From Streptomyces noursei ATCC 11455 (GTDB lineage Bacteria; Actinomycetota; Actinomycetes; Streptomycetales; Streptomycetaceae): a DNA stretch of 64,000 bases. The position numbers and the translations under genes are program-made. The notes beneath the pieces were generated by a model that made no database searches, was not told the origin of the DNA, and worked only from the letters and a program-made list of their open reading frames with translations. The stretch covers positions 4,588,001-4,652,000 of the forward strand of contig NZ_CP011533.1 in assembly GCF_001704275.1 (NCBI RefSeq), written 5' to 3'. This document shows positions 35,201 through 44,198 of this stretch, in pieces (the stretch's first letter is position 1; every line of letters starts with the position of its first letter).

Positions 35201-36569
35201 CCTGCTCCAACTCATCAACGACATCCTCGACCTGTCGAAGATCGAGGCCGGGCGGATGGACGTCCACCCCAAGTCCCTGCCGCTGAAGAAACTCCTCGAC
35301 TACGTCCGCGCCACCTTCCGCCCGCTCACCGTCGACCGCGGCCTCAGCTTCGACGTCCGGGTCGGCGACGACGTCCCCGAGGAGCTCTTCTCCGACGAAC
35401 AGCGCCTCCAGCAGATCCTGCGCAACCTGCTGTCCAACGCGGTGAAGTTCACCTCCACCGGCGGCGTGGAGCTCATCGTCGAACGCGTCCCCGGCGACCA
35501 GTGCGACCGGTTCCAGGAGGAGACCCTGCGCACCGCCGACACCGTCCTCGCCCTCTCCGTCAAGGACACCGGCATCGGCATCCCCCCGCAGAAACTCGAC
35601 GGGATCTTCGAGGCGTTCCAGCAGTCCGACGGCACCACCAGCCGCAAATACGGCGGCACCGGCCTCGGCCTGTCCATCAGCCGCGACATGGCCGCCCTGC
35701 TCGGCGGACGCATCAAGGCCGAGAGCCAGGTGGACGTCGGCTCCACCTTCACCCTCTACGTCCCCGCCCGCTACACCGGACCGTCCACCGCACCGGCCAC
35801 CGGCCTGTCGGCCCGCCCCGACGAGACCGCGGAGGCCCTCCTGAGCGACGGCAGCGGCCCCGCCGCCCCCGCCCTCCCCACCGTCCCCGACGGCACCCAC
35901 CCGGCACCCGTCGCCGCTCCGCCCCCCTCCGACACCTTCCCGAGCCAGGAGGGCCTCGCCCCGCGTTCCGCCCTCCGCCCCGGCGACGGCGGCGACGTCA
36001 CCTGGCCCGAGGCCACCCGCCTGAAGGACTGGCTCGGCGGACGCCCCGGACGCGTGCTCGCCAACCGGCGGATCCTGATCGTGGACGACGACATCCGCAA
36101 CGTCTTCGCGCTCACCCACGTCCTCGGCCGGGTCGGCATCAAGGTCAAGTACGCCGAGGACGGCCGCGAGGGCCTAGAGGTCCTCGACCGGACCCCCGAT
36201 GTCTCCCTCGTCCTGATGGACATCATGATGCCGGGGATGGACGGCTACGAGATGATCCGGGCCATCCGCAGCACCCCCCGCTTCGCCGCCCTCCCGATCG
36301 TCGCCCTCACCGCCAAGGCCATGCCCGGCGACCGGGAGAAGGCCATCGACAGCGGCGCCGACGACTACATCCCCAAACCGGTCGACGTGGACCGCCTGTT
36401 GTCGGTCATCTGCGGCCTGCTCGACCCGAAGATCAGGCCACCGGCCGAAGCCGACCTCCCCGGGACCCCGCTCCCGGCCGACGCACCGGCCCCGGACCCG
36501 ACCGCCGAACCGGCCGCCGACCCTCCGCACCCCACCTCCGACGAGGGAAGGGAAGGGCCGCAGTCATGA
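32223..36569 (+). CDS. Soluble HAMP-array hybrid histidine kinase
   Basis: A 1448-residue protein with no membrane segment. Residues about 100-740 hold seven HAMP-like units with the recurring [13 protein letters not shown] element and six copies of [13 protein letters not shown], with a repeat length of 92 residues (276 bases). Next come a GAF domain (about 760-900), a coiled coil, HisKA with His952 in [14 protein letters not shown], a complete ATPase domain (N box [26 protein letters not shown]), a Pro-rich linker and a receiver with Asp1333 in [11 protein letters not shown]. The layout resembles fungal group III (Nik1-type) kinases and their actinobacterial relatives. ATG 32223 has GGGGGGA nine bases upstream. 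It overlaps the next gene by ATGA. Confidence 0.92.
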   Translation: MTPDPPRPESAASPPDPRPDGPWVRTSELRPLLAAMNALRDGDFAARTGHAPGDPPADGVLADMTDVFAQIVARNAHLATELQRLRHEVIRQGRLDERISASPGQGGWSTNVEAANAVLEALVTPVAKATRVLDSIADGDLTRHVDLHDGSRQLRGDLRRLGSCVNRVVDQLSLFTGEVTRVAREVGTEGRLGGRAKVQDLSGDWLHVTEAVNTMASRLTAQVRDIAVVTTAVARGDLTQQVTVEATGELLELKLTVNTMVDQLRAFADEVTRVAREVGTEGRLGGRAQVRGVSGVWKDLTDNVNSMASNLTWQVRNIAQVTTAVANGDLSQKITVDARGEILELKSTINTMVDQLSAFADEVTRVAREVGTEGQLGGRAQVRGVSGVWKDLTESVNFMADNLTTQVRNIALVATAVAEGDLGRKITVEAKGEILELKSTINTMVDQLSAFADEVTRVAREVGTEGNLGGQAQVRGASGVWKELTDNVNFMALNLTSQVRNIAQVTTAVANGDLTKKIDVDARGEILELKDTVNTMVKQLRAFADEVTRVAREVGTEGRLGGRAQVHGVSGVWKNLTDNVNSMADNLTSQVRNIAEVATSVARGDLSKKIDVDARGEILELKTTINTMVDTLSSFASEVTRVAREVGSEGQLGGQARVEGVYGTWKQLTTSVNELALNLTTQVRAIAEVTDAVTQGDMSGSITVDARGEVAALKNNINLMVANLRETTRAKDWLESNLTRIAGLMQGHRDLVEVADLILRELTPLVNAQFGAFFLAEAGALPGEGLELIAGYGTGHPEGRRSLPRMRMGTPGWGLITQAATEKKRILVENVPADYLTISSGLGAAAPASVVILPILFEDQVLGVIELASFSRFSDVHLAFIDQFVNTIGVSVNTIIANSRTESLLSESQRLTAELRQRSDELQLTNAELEEKAALLATSSQYKSEFLANMSHELRTPLNSLLVLSRLLADNPESHLSPQEVEFAVTIHRAGSDLLQLINDILDLSKIEAGRMDVHPKSLPLKKLLDYVRATFRPLTVDRGLSFDVRVGDDVPEELFSDEQRLQQILRNLLSNAVKFTSTGGVELIVERVPGDQCDRFQEETLRTADTVLALSVKDTGIGIPPQKLDGIFEAFQQSDGTTSRKYGGTGLGLSISRDMAALLGGRIKAESQVDVGSTFTLYVPARYTGPSTAPATGLSARPDETAEALLSDGSGPAAPALPTVPDGTHPAPVAAPPPSDTFPSQEGLAPRSALRPGDGGDVTWPEATRLKDWLGGRPGRVLANRRILIVDDDIRNVFALTHVLGRVGIKVKYAEDGREGLEVLDRTPDVSLVLMDIMMPGMDGYEMIRAIRSTPRFAALPIVALTAKAMPGDREKAIDSGADDYIPKPVDVDRLLSVICGLLDPKIRPPAEADLPGTPLPADAPAPDPTAEPAADPPHPTSDEGREGPQS

Positions 36570-37273
36570 CACCGACCGCACCCGACACCGCGCCGATCCT
36601 CATCGTCGACGACATGGAGGAGAACCTCGTCGCCCTCGAAGCGGTCCTCAGCTCCCTCACCTCCAAGGTCGTCCGCGCCCGCTCCGGCGAGGAGGCCCTC
36701 AAGGCCATGCTCCGCGAGGAGTTCGCGGTCGTCCTCATCGACGTCCTGATGCCCGGCATGAACGGCTTCGAGACCGCCGCCAACATCAAGGGGCTGGACC
36801 AGACGAAGGACGTGCCGATCATCCTGCTCACCGGCGCCTCCGTGGATCCCAACTACGCCTACCGCGGCTACACCGTCGGCGCCGCCGACTTCCTCATCAA
36901 GCCCTTCGACCCCTGGCTCCTGCGCACCAAGGTCAACGTCTTCCTCGACCTCTACCGCAAGAACCACCAACTCGCCTCCCAAGCCGACCAGTTGAAGCGC
37001 CTGCTGACCGGCCCCAGCTCCACGGAGGCCCCGACGGCACCCACCGAACCCCGTGGCTCCGCCCCGCACGCGTCCGAGGACGCTCCCCCTTCGGCACCGC
37101 AACCGTCATCACCCACCGACGACGACGCCACCCTCTCCGACATCGCCAGCCGACTCGCCCAGATCGAACTCCTGCTCCGCGACGCCCGCGACCTCGAATC
37201 CACCGGCCTCGCCGACCGGATCGCCGCCCTGGAACAGTCGGTGGAACGTCTGATGGCGGGACGGGAGGCGTAG
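36566..37273 (+). CDS. Response regulator with C-terminal coiled coil, no DNA-binding domain
   Basis: A 235-residue protein. The receiver (residues 8-130) is complete: ILIVDDMEENLVALEAVL, phosphoacceptor Asp in LIDVLMPGMNG and Lys in FLIKPFDPW. A helix (RKNHQLASQADQLKRLL), a Pro/Ser linker and a terminal coiled coil (DIASRLAQIELLLRDARDLE) follow; there is no output domain. The ATG overlaps the stop of the HAMP-array kinase, so it is its likely phosphorelay partner, passing the signal on by protein contacts. Confidence 0.9.
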   Translation: MTPTAPDTAPILIVDDMEENLVALEAVLSSLTSKVVRARSGEEALKAMLREEFAVVLIDVLMPGMNGFETAANIKGLDQTKDVPIILLTGASVDPNYAYRGYTVGAADFLIKPFDPWLLRTKVNVFLDLYRKNHQLASQADQLKRLLTGPSSTEAPTAPTEPRGSAPHASEDAPPSAPQPSSPTDDDATLSDIASRLAQIELLLRDARDLESTGLADRIAALEQSVERLMAGREA

Positions 37274-37300
37274 GGCGCGTGCACCTGTGCGCCTGTGCGC

Positions 37301-37327
37301 CTGCCCCGACTACGCGTACCGGGGCAG
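37301..37327. terminator. Hairpin between convergent genes
   Basis: CTGCCCCG and CGGGGCAG arms with an 11-base loop, overlapping the last codons of the Uma2 gene and 28 bases after the response-regulator stop. Confidence 0.6.
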
Positions 37328-37879
37328 GTCCCGCGTCGAGATCGTCCACTCGGCGATGGTCACGTCCTCCCCGTAGACGAAGTCCTTGCGGACGGCGTAC
37401 CGCGGGCCGTCCGGGGTCGAGTGGATATCCGTGAAGACGGCGCCGCTGCCGGTACGGGGATCGAAGATCGCGTAGACCGGGATGCCCATCAGGGGGTAGT
37501 CGCGGACCTTGCCCACCCAGTCGTTGTCGGGGTTGGAGCGGGAGACGACTTCGATGGCGGCGACGAGGGTGCGGGGGTCGATGGAGCCGTCACACTCCAT
37601 GTCCGACTCGGCGATCACCATGATCTCCGGACACCGCAGAACGCCGATCTCCTCGTCCTCGACGTCCGGCGTACCCGAGTGGACCGCCAGGCGTTCCGGC
37701 GTCAGCTTCTCCAACAGCCGCCTGATCCGGGCAACCGTCAATTCGTGCCGCCCCAACGGCGTCGGCACGTCGTGGACGATGCCTTCCCTCGTGATCTCCA
37801 GCTTGCCCGGGATGCATTTCTGCGAGCTCTCGACTAACGCCCGCAGAGCTCGATACCCACGGCACCTCACTCCACTCAT
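37310..37879 (-). CDS. Uma2-family (restriction-endonuclease-like fold) protein
   Basis: A 189-residue protein of the Uma2/DUF820 family, which has the PD-(D/E)XK nuclease fold. Visible core: EEIGVLRCPEIMVIAESDME, LVAAIEVVSRSNPDND and VGKVRDYPLMGIPVYAIFDP. The E-x-VS and later K give the usual acidic/lysine set. The physiological role of the many actinobacterial copies is not established. The ATG at 37879 overlaps the stop of the upstream HTH gene (TGATG), so the two are coupled. Confidence 0.87.
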   Translation of the reverse strand: MSGVRCRGYRALRALVESSQKCIPGKLEITREGIVHDVPTPLGRHELTVARIRRLLEKLTPERLAVHSGTPDVEDEEIGVLRCPEIMVIAESDMECDGSIDPRTLVAAIEVVSRSNPDNDWVGKVRDYPLMGIPVYAIFDPRTGSGAVFTDIHSTPDGPRYAVRKDFVYGEDVTIAEWTISTRDLPRYA

Positions 37880-38850
37880 CAGGTCACACCCCGCTCGGGA
37901 GGCGGGCCCAGCCGTTGCCCATCCTGGCGACAGTCCCGACAGAGTCCCGCTTCTCTGGCTCTGAAGGCCCGTTCGCAGCCGTCGCAGGTCTGGAATGGGG
38001 CAAGGCCGGGGGCCGTGGGCTCCGGAGGCGGTGGCGTCTCGGGGAGGGGCGGCGGCAGCAGGGCCGTGAGGCGGTGCGCGATCAGGCCCGCTGAATTCCG
38101 GACGGGGTCCGGGAGATCCGTGCTCAGCGCTCTTCGGACGGCCTCCGGGGCCACCCCGCGTTCCAGCCAGGCGGCGACGCCCGGAGCGAGGCGGTCGATG
38201 TCCCGTACGGGGAGGAGAAGGCGGGCGTCGTCCCGTCGCAGGTTGGCGAGGAGCGCGGTGGCGGTGGTGAGGTGCTGGGCGGAGCGGGAGCGGGGCAGAG
38301 GCGGCCGGGCCGCCGGTGGGCGCCGTGGGGCCTCGGCCCGAGGTGGGGTCGGGGGCGAGGGCGGCGGCGAGGGCGGGGGCGGCGGCGGGGGCGGCGGGGG
38401 CGGCGGTGAGGCCGGTTTCCGTTCCGGTGCGGGCTTCGGGCGCGCCGCCCGCTCGACCGGCTTCGCCTCCCCGGCCAGCCGTTCCTTCGTCGCCGCCGGG
38501 TTGTTGTAGCTGATCGTCACGGTCACCATCCGCCCGTCCTCCAGGCGCTTGGCGACGCGCTTGAGGTACCCGTGCTTCTCCAGTTCCCGCAGGCCGGCGG
38601 CGATCCGCTGCCGTCCCTCCGGGAACCTGTTCGCCAACGTACGGATGTCGACCCGCGAGCCCTCGGGCAGGGAGAGGATGTGCACGCCGAGACCGATCGC
38701 CGTCATGGACAACTCACGGTGCTGGGCGAGGTGATCGCCGATGATCGTGTAGCCGGGACGCTGGAACTCCACGACTTTTTGCACACCTACGGGGGATCGG
38801 CGATCCGTGTACGAAGGGCACTGGTGCGCATTAAACTGCTTCATAGCCAT
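37879..38850 (-). CDS. HTH protein with polyproline linker and C-terminal zinc knuckle
   Basis: A 323-residue protein. Residues about 30-125 form a winged helix (AIGLGVHILSLPEGSRVDIR, RIAAGLRELEKHGYLKRVAK) similar to the replication-initiator-like HTH of Streptomyces. A linker with a run of more than ten prolines follows, then a helical domain (about 190-265) and a terminal zinc-binding motif CDGCERAFRAREAGLCRDC. The ATG at 38850 is used; ATG 38844 is possible. It may regulate the coupled Uma2 gene or itself. Confidence 0.75.
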   Translation of the reverse strand: MAMKQFNAHQCPSYTDRRSPVGVQKVVEFQRPGYTIIGDHLAQHRELSMTAIGLGVHILSLPEGSRVDIRTLANRFPEGRQRIAAGLRELEKHGYLKRVAKRLEDGRMVTVTISYNNPAATKERLAGEAKPVERAARPKPAPERKPASPPPPPPPPPPPPSPPPSPPTPPRAEAPRRPPAARPPLPRSRSAQHLTTATALLANLRRDDARLLLPVRDIDRLAPGVAAWLERGVAPEAVRRALSTDLPDPVRNSAGLIAHRLTALLPPPLPETPPPPEPTAPGLAPFQTCDGCERAFRAREAGLCRDCRQDGQRLGPPPERGVT

Positions 38851-39059
38851 CGGGAAGGTTTGGCTTCCTAGGTGGTTAGGCCCTCGACCGGGATGCCAGT
38901 CCCGCCGGGGGCCCATTGCTTGTTCGGGGTTGCTCGTCGCCGAGCCTGCACCGCGACGCCGCCGGAAATCCAGCCCAGAGCCACTGGATCACCCCACCGG
39001 GTGACACGGGTGTGCGAACCCGGGCGGTTCGGTTCGGTTGGTGGGTTATTCCCCTGCAG

Positions 39060-39548
39060 TTATGAGTTGTTGGAGCAGCCCGCCTCACCGGAGCCCGGTT
39101 CCCCGGCTCCCGGTCGGTCCCACATCGGCAGATCGAATTCCGCCCACACGGTCTTGCACGGGAACGGCCCCCGGACCGTGCCCCAGCGGTGCGCGAGCGC
39201 GCCGACGATGAGCAGCCCGTGGCCCGACTCACCCTCCGCCGGAGCCCGTTGAGCCGGGAGCCGTTCGCCGCGCGCGTCCGTGACGCCGATACAGAGCGTG
39301 TCCGCGTCAGCCGCCAACGCGAGGCGGAAATCCCGACCGGGAACGTGTCCGTGCGAGACGGCGTTCGCGGCCAGCTCGGCGATCACCTGGCCTGGCTCCT
39401 CGAACGGGAGCCCCCAGGAACGGAGTTGTTCGGTGCCGAGGAGGCGCGCCAGGCGTGCGCCCCGGCGCGTGGCGGACAGCTGGATCCGGAAGAGCAGCTT
39501 GGGTTCGGCAATTTGCTGATTCACGTGACTCAGCGTGGTCGCGCACAC
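39060..39548 (-). CDS. Anti-sigma-type ATP-binding regulator
   Basis: A 162-residue protein with the HATPase fold of the RsbW/SpoIIAB group: VIAELAANAVSHGHVPG as N box, IGVTDARGERLP and GHGLLIVGALAHRWGTV as G1/G2 region. Streptomyces has many such single-domain proteins; they act by binding or phosphorylating partner proteins. It is divergent from the XRE/DUF397 pair, a common arrangement, and shares a short control region with it. The GTG at 39548 is used. Confidence 0.87.
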   Translation of the reverse strand: MCATTLSHVNQQIAEPKLLFRIQLSATRRGARLARLLGTEQLRSWGLPFEEPGQVIAELAANAVSHGHVPGRDFRLALAADADTLCIGVTDARGERLPAQRAPAEGESGHGLLIVGALAHRWGTVRGPFPCKTVWAEFDLPMWDRPGAGEPGSGEAGCSNNS

Positions 39549-39585
39549 CTACCCTGAAAAGTAGTGACGCCAATACATTCAGTGA

Positions 39586-39620
39586 TGTCCAGGGACTGGA
39601 CAGGATGTCTTGGCTGTCCA
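39586..39620. promoter_or_regulatory. TGTCCA half-site array, candidate XRE operator
   Basis: TGTCCA-gggac-TGGACA is a perfect inverted repeat at 39586-39602, and a third TGTCCA follows at 39615-39620. The array lies between the divergent ATPase gene and the XRE gene, just upstream of the latter's AGGAGG at 39620-39625. Confidence 0.5.
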
Positions 39621-39633
39621 GGAGGTGGAGGTC

Positions 39634-40482
39634 ATGCAAAGCGACTCATCGGACGACTCAAGTTGGCCGCTTGCTCCAGGTGACGACGACCAGCCGTCGG
39701 TCGTGTTGGTAGGACGCCAGCTCAAGCTGTGGCGGACAGCTGCTGGCCTGCGCGTCCCCGACTTTGCCAAGTCCATGGGGTACAGCGCTGACCTGGTCTA
39801 CAAGATTGAGCGTGGCGCGCGTATCCCGCGCCCGGACTACCTGGACAAGGCGGACAGAGTCCTGAACGCGGGCGGCAAGATCGCCGCGATGGCGGAGGAC
39901 ATGGAGAGCGCCCGGTATCCGAAGAAGGTCAGGGACCTGAAGCGGTGGGAGGACGAAGCGGTCGAGCTCGGCTCCTACGAAAACCACAACCTCCATGGAC
40001 TGCTGCAAACCGAGGAACACATGCGGGCGCTGTACGAGATGAGGCGGCCCGCCTACACGTCGGAGGAAGTCGATCTCCGGGTGTCCGCCCGCATGACCCG
40101 CCGCTCGATCTTCGATCGCACCCCGGCGCCCGCGCTCACCTTCGTCCAGGAAGAGGTGACACTGCGCCGCCCCATCGGGGGGAGAATGGTGCACCAGCGG
40201 CAGCTCGAACGGTTGTTGGAGGTGGGCCAGTTGCGGAACGTCGAGATCCAGGTAATGCCGACGAACCGTGATGACCACGCAAGCATGGACGGCCGGATCC
40301 AACTGCTGAAGTTCGGGGACGGCTCGATTGTGGGGCACTCGATGAGCCAATACGGCAGCCGTCCGGTCGAGGACCCGAAGCTGATCCAAGTCCTTGAGCT
40401 GCGCTATGGGATCATCCGGGCCCAGGCTCTCACGCCCAGGGAGTCTCTGGCCTTCGTCGAGAAACTGCTGGGAGAGACATGA
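39634..40482 (+). CDS. XRE-type HTH regulator with DUF5753 domain
   Basis: A 282-residue protein. The HTH spans residues about 30-80 (QLKLWRTAAGLRVPDFAKSM, YSADLVYKIERGARIP), and the DUF5753 sensor about 110-280 (LHGLLQTEEHMRALYEM, LRRPIGGRMVHQRQLERLLE). The ATG at 39634 has a GGAGG site and is preferred over the upstream TTG. It forms an operon with the DUF397 gene that overlaps its stop. A TGTCCA array upstream suggests autoregulation. Confidence 0.9.
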   Translation: MQSDSSDDSSWPLAPGDDDQPSVVLVGRQLKLWRTAAGLRVPDFAKSMGYSADLVYKIERGARIPRPDYLDKADRVLNAGGKIAAMAEDMESARYPKKVRDLKRWEDEAVELGSYENHNLHGLLQTEEHMRALYEMRRPAYTSEEVDLRVSARMTRRSIFDRTPAPALTFVQEEVTLRRPIGGRMVHQRQLERLLEVGQLRNVEIQVMPTNRDDHASMDGRIQLLKFGDGSIVGHSMSQYGSRPVEDPKLIQVLELRYGIIRAQALTPRESLAFVEKLLGET

Positions 40483-40742
40483 GCCTCAAGCCCTCCATCG
40501 GAAACTCCACCGAACTGGCGTGGGTCAAGAGCAGCTACAGCAACAGCAACGAAGACCACGACTGCGTAGAGGTCGCCTGGACCAAGAGCAGCTACAGCGG
40601 CCAGGGCAACGGCAACGAGTGCGTCGAGGTCGCATCCACCCCTGACACCATCCACATCCGCGACTCCAAGAACGCCAACGGCCCCCACCTGCACGTCCCC
40701 CCGGCCGCCTGGGCCGACTTCGTCGCGTTCACCCGCCGTTAG
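40479..40742 (+). CDS. DUF397 protein with duplicated N-terminal motif
   Basis: An 87-residue protein. The DUF397 opening motif occurs twice in tandem: AWVKSSYSNSNEDHDCVEVA and then AWTKSSYSGQGNGNECVEVA, followed by the usual IHIRDSKNANGPHLHV and WADFVAFTRR. The ordinary family length is 60-70 residues, so this copy has gained about 20 residues. It overlaps the XRE gene at its start and the convergent sigma-factor gene by four bases at its end. Confidence 0.92.
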   Translation: MSLKPSIGNSTELAWVKSSYSNSNEDHDCVEVAWTKSSYSGQGNGNECVEVASTPDTIHIRDSKNANGPHLHVPPAAWADFVAFTRR

Positions 40743-41290
40743 GCGGCTACGCGGCTCAGGCCCAGGACCGCCAGTTCCGGGTCGTCCCGGAGTTTGGCCA
40801 GGGCGCGTGAGACGGCGCTCTTGACCGTGCCGATCGAGACCTCCATGACCTCGGCGGTCTGGGCCTCGCTGAGGTCCTCGTAATACCTGAGGACGACCAT
40901 CGCGCGCTGCCGGGCCGGCAGCCGCATGATCGCGCGCCACATCGCGTCGCGCAGGCCCTGGAGCTCGGCCGGGTCGGGCGCGGGCGTCGGGTCCGGCTCG
41001 GGCAGCTCGTCGCAGGCGAACTCCTCGACCTTGCGCTTGCGCCACTGGGAGGTGCGGGTGTTGATCAGCGCGCGGCGGACGTAGCCGTCCAGCGCGCGGT
41101 GGTCCTCGATGCGCTCCCAGGCCACGTACGTCTTGGTGAGCGCGGTCTGGAGGAGGTCCTCGGCGTCGTTGGGGTTCGAGGACAGGGACCGCGCGGCACG
41201 CAGCAGAACCGGCCCCCGGGCCCGTACGTAGGACGCGAACGACGGGAACGTCGCGGCCGTCGAGGCGGTTGTGCACGCAGTCGTGGTCAT
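40739..41290 (-). CDS. SigE-family RNA polymerase sigma factor
   Basis: A 183-residue ECF-type sigma factor with region 2 (PNDAEDLLQTALTKTYVAWE, ALINTRTSQWRKRK) and region 4 (LRYYEDLSEAQTAEVMEV, SIGTVKSAVSRALAKLRD). It has the Ser/Thr-rich start and FASYVRARGPVLLRAARSL motif of the actinobacterial SigE family. No anti-sigma gene is adjacent. The ATG at 41290 is preferred over a GTG three codons upstream. Confidence 0.9.
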   Translation of the reverse strand: MTTTACTTASTAATFPSFASYVRARGPVLLRAARSLSSNPNDAEDLLQTALTKTYVAWERIEDHRALDGYVRRALINTRTSQWRKRKVEEFACDELPEPDPTPAPDPAELQGLRDAMWRAIMRLPARQRAMVVLRYYEDLSEAQTAEVMEVSIGTVKSAVSRALAKLRDDPELAVLGLSRVAA

Positions 41291-41451
41291 GTGTTCCACG
41301 CTAGGAGCGGGGGTGGGGCGCGGGCGTCGGCCCAGGGTGCCGAAGCGGGGTCCCCCTGAAGTTGTACGGATGGCGCCCCCTGCACCTCCTTAGGGGGGAG
41401 CGCGCGGGATGCTCCCCTAGGGGCGTACCGGTCGCCGGCCCGGCCGCTCCC

Positions 41452-42618
41452 CTATCCCTCCCGCCCCAGCACCAACCCCGACGTGGGCACCCCGGTGCCC
41501 GCCGTGACCAGGGTGTGGGCGGGGGTGCCGGCCTGGTTGACGCTGGTGCCGCGGAGCTGGCGGACGGCCTCGGCGATGCCGTTCATACCGTGCAGGTACG
41601 CCTCGCCGAGCTGGCCGCCGTGGGTGTTGAGGGGGAGCGTGTCGGCGGCGACGAAGTCGGCGGCCGCGCCGCGGTCGCAGAAGCCGAACTCCTCCAGTTG
41701 CATGAGGACGAAGGGCGTGAAGTGGTCGTAGAGGATGGCGACGTCGATGTCGGCGGGGGTGAGGCCGGAGGTGCGCCAGAGCTGGCGGGCGACCACGTTC
41801 ATCTCGGGGAGGCCGGTGAGGTCGTCGCGGTAGAAGCTGGTCATCTGCTCCTGGGCGCGGCCGGCGCCCTGGGCCGCGGCGGTGATCACCGCGGGTGGGT
41901 GGGGGAGGTCGCGGGCCCGTTCGGCGGAGGTCACCACGATCGCCTGGGCGCCGTCGGTCTCCTGGCAGCAGTCCAGCAGCCGCAGCGGTTCGACGATCCA
42001 GCGGGACGCGGCGTGGTCGGCGAGGGTGATCGGCTTGCCGTGGAAGTACGCGGCCGGGTTGCGGGCGGCGTGCCGGCGGTCGGTGACCGCGACATGGCCG
42101 AAGGCGTCCGGGGTCAGGCCGTAGGCGTGCAGGTAGCGCTGGGCGGCCATGGCGACCCAGGAGGCGGGGGTGAGCAGGCCGAAGGGGAGGTTCCAGCCGA
42201 GCGCGGTGCCCTCGGCGGAGGGTTCGCGCTGCTGGACGCCGGCGCCGAAGCGGCGGCCGGAGCGCTCGTTGAAGGCGCGGTAGCAGACCACGACGTCGGC
42301 GAGGCCGGTGGCGACCGCGAGGGCCGCCTGCTGGACGGTGGCGCAGGCCGCGCCGCCGCCGTAGTGGACGCGGGAGAAGTAGGTCAGCTCGCCGATGCCG
42401 GCCGCCTGGGCGACGGTGATCTCCGGGTTGGTGTCCATGGTGAACGTGACCAGGCCGTCCACGTCGTCCGGGGCCAGCCCGGCGTCGGCCAGGGCGGCGT
42501 GCACGGCCTCGACGGCGAGCTTGAGTTCGCTGCGGCCGGAGTCCTTGGAGAAATCGGTGGCGCCGATGCCGACGATCGCGGCCCGGCCGCCGAGGGCGTC
42601 GGGGCGGTGGCGGGTCAT
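41452..42618 (-). CDS. ltp2: Ltp2-type steroid side-chain aldolase (thiolase-fold lipid transfer protein)
   Basis: A 388-residue thiolase-superfamily protein lacking the classical nucleophilic Cys. It matches mycobacterial Ltp2 as I remember it through long stretches: AAIVGIGATDFSKDSGRSEL, VHYGGGAACATVQQAALAVA, EPLRLLDCCQETDGAQAIVV and INTHGGQLGEAYLHGMNGIA-like (here LNTHGGQLGEAYLHGMNG). Ltp2 cleaves the 17-hydroxy-22-oyl-CoA intermediate to propionyl-CoA and the C19 ketone, working with the DUF35 part of ChsH2. Its start overlaps the end of the MaoC gene by four bases. It is the last gene of the operon. Confidence 0.9.
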   Translation of the reverse strand: MTRHRPDALGGRAAIVGIGATDFSKDSGRSELKLAVEAVHAALADAGLAPDDVDGLVTFTMDTNPEITVAQAAGIGELTYFSRVHYGGGAACATVQQAALAVATGLADVVVCYRAFNERSGRRFGAGVQQREPSAEGTALGWNLPFGLLTPASWVAMAAQRYLHAYGLTPDAFGHVAVTDRRHAARNPAAYFHGKPITLADHAASRWIVEPLRLLDCCQETDGAQAIVVTSAERARDLPHPPAVITAAAQGAGRAQEQMTSFYRDDLTGLPEMNVVARQLWRTSGLTPADIDVAILYDHFTPFVLMQLEEFGFCDRGAAADFVAADTLPLNTHGGQLGEAYLHGMNGIAEAVRQLRGTSVNQAGTPAHTLVTAGTGVPTSGLVLGREG

Positions 42619-43100
42619 CGGGCGACCGCCGCCAGCTCGACGGTGACGGTGCCGGTGACGTGGTTGCCGAGGCCGTTCGCCCCGACCACCCGCACCTGGA
42701 CCGTGACGCCGTCGCCGTCGGTGCCGCCGCCGGTGTCCACGTCGGTGATCGTGCCGCGCAACACCATGGTGTCTCCCGGGTAGTTGGGCGCGCCGAGGCG
42801 GATGGCGACCTTGCGCAGGACGGAGTGCGGGCCGAAGTGGTCGGTGAGGTAGCGGCCGACCAGGCCATTGGTGGTGAGGATGTTCATGAAGATGTCCGGG
42901 GAGCCCTTCTCCCCGGCCGCCTCGGCGTCGTGGTGGACGTCCTGGTAGTCGCGCGAGGCGATGGCCCCGGAGACGATCAGGGTGCGGGTGATCGGGAGGG
43001 TGAGGGGCGGGAGCTCCAGGCCCGGGCGGGGCGCGGCGGCCGGGTCCGCGTCCCGGGCGGCGCGGGTCCCGGCGGCGTCGGCGTCGGCTTCGGTGGTCAT
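42615..43100 (-). CDS. chsH1: ChsH1-like MaoC hydratase subunit
   Basis: A 161-residue hot-dog-fold protein: IASRDYQDVHHDAEAAGEKG contains the hydratase-2-like D-x4-H pattern, followed by SPDIFMNILTTNGLVGRYLT. In the igr locus ChsH1 pairs with ChsH2 to hydrate the C17-C20 double bond of the 22-oyl-CoA steroid. The N-terminal 25 residues are a disordered Asp/Ala-rich extension. The ATG at 43100 overlaps the stop of chsE1. Confidence 0.85.
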   Translation of the reverse strand: MTTEADADAAGTRAARDADPAAAPRPGLELPPLTLPITRTLIVSGAIASRDYQDVHHDAEAAGEKGSPDIFMNILTTNGLVGRYLTDHFGPHSVLRKVAIRLGAPNYPGDTMVLRGTITDVDTGGGTDGDGVTVQVRVVGANGLGNHVTGTVTVELAAVAR

Positions 43101-44197
43101 GCGTGGGGCTCCTTCGTCAGCAACGCGCCCAGTTCTTCGAGGAGTTCGGCGCCGGCGCCCAGGTGGGCGTCGAGCTGCCGGCCCCACAGGAAGTGCCGGT
43201 GCACGGGGTGGTCGAGGTCGGCGCCGATGCCGCCGTGCAGATGCTGGCCGGTGTGCACCACCCGCGTGCCAGCCTCGGACGCCCACCAGGCGGCGGTCAG
43301 CGCGTGCGGGGCGGCGTCCATGCCGGCGTCCCGGCGCCAGGCCGCCTCGTAGGCGGTGACCCGGATCGCCTCGATGTCCATGTACGCCTCGGCGGCCCGC
43401 AGTTGGACGCCCTGGTTGGCGGCGAGCGGCCGGCCGAACTGCTCCCGGGTGGTGGTGTGTGCCACCGCCCGGGCCAGCGCGCCCGCGCACACCCCCGCCT
43501 GGAGGCCGGCGAAGGCGATCCGGGCGGTGGCCAGCACCTCGGCGTACGGGTCGTGCGGGGCGGGGCCGTCGGCGGGGTGCGGGGCGGGGCCGTCGAGGGG
43601 CTCGGCGGGGGCGTCGCGCAGCGTCAGCCGGCCCGCCGACCAGGGCGCGGTGGTCGCCACCGGCTCGACACCGACCCCGGGATCGCCGACCCGTACGAGC
43701 CACAGCCCCCGCCGCGCGTCCGGCACCAGCACCAGCGTGGCCTCGCACAGCCAGGGGACGACGGGCACGGTGCCGGTGAGCCGGCCCGGGGCGCCGGTCG
43801 TGGGCGGCCCGGAGGGAACGGGCCGGGGCACGCCGGCCCCCGCCGTCCGCGCGAACGCGCCCGCGGCCACCTCCGTCCCGTCCCGCAGGCCGGGCAGCAG
43901 CCGCGCCCGCTGCTCCGCGCTCCCGTACGCGCCGAGGGCCAGCAGCCCGTACACGCAGCTGGCCGCGAACGGCACCTGTGCGGTCGTCCGACCCTGCTCC
44001 TCCAGCATCAGGACCAGGCCCAACAGCCCGGTCTCCGCCACCGCGCCCGGCAGCCCGGCCGCGCACAGGGCCTTCCACAGGTCGGCGTCGGCGGACGTGC
44101 CGAGGGCGGCCAGCCGCTCCGGCGTGGACAGGTCGCCGAAGATCTCCGCCGCCAGGAGGCTCGCGGCCCGCTGCTCCTCGGTGGGGGTGAAGTCCAT
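43097..44197 (-). CDS. chsE1: ChsE1-like acyl-CoA dehydrogenase subunit (FadE28 type)
   Basis: A 366-residue acyl-CoA dehydrogenase with a shortened, divergent middle domain, as in FadE28. Recognisable parts are TTREQFGRPLAANQGVQLRA, ASEAGTRVVHTGQHLHGGIG and ADLDHPVHRHFLWGRQL. In mycobacteria this type forms an alpha2-beta2 enzyme with FadE29 and cannot act alone. The middle region (about residues 115-200) is Pro/Gly-rich and low in conservation. One base separates its start from the end of chsH2. Confidence 0.85.
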   Translation of the reverse strand: MDFTPTEEQRAASLLAAEIFGDLSTPERLAALGTSADADLWKALCAAGLPGAVAETGLLGLVLMLEEQGRTTAQVPFAASCVYGLLALGAYGSAEQRARLLPGLRDGTEVAAGAFARTAGAGVPRPVPSGPPTTGAPGRLTGTVPVVPWLCEATLVLVPDARRGLWLVRVGDPGVGVEPVATTAPWSAGRLTLRDAPAEPLDGPAPHPADGPAPHDPYAEVLATARIAFAGLQAGVCAGALARAVAHTTTREQFGRPLAANQGVQLRAAEAYMDIEAIRVTAYEAAWRRDAGMDAAPHALTAAWWASEAGTRVVHTGQHLHGGIGADLDHPVHRHFLWGRQLDAHLGAGAELLEELGALLTKEPHA

Positions 44198-44198
44198 G

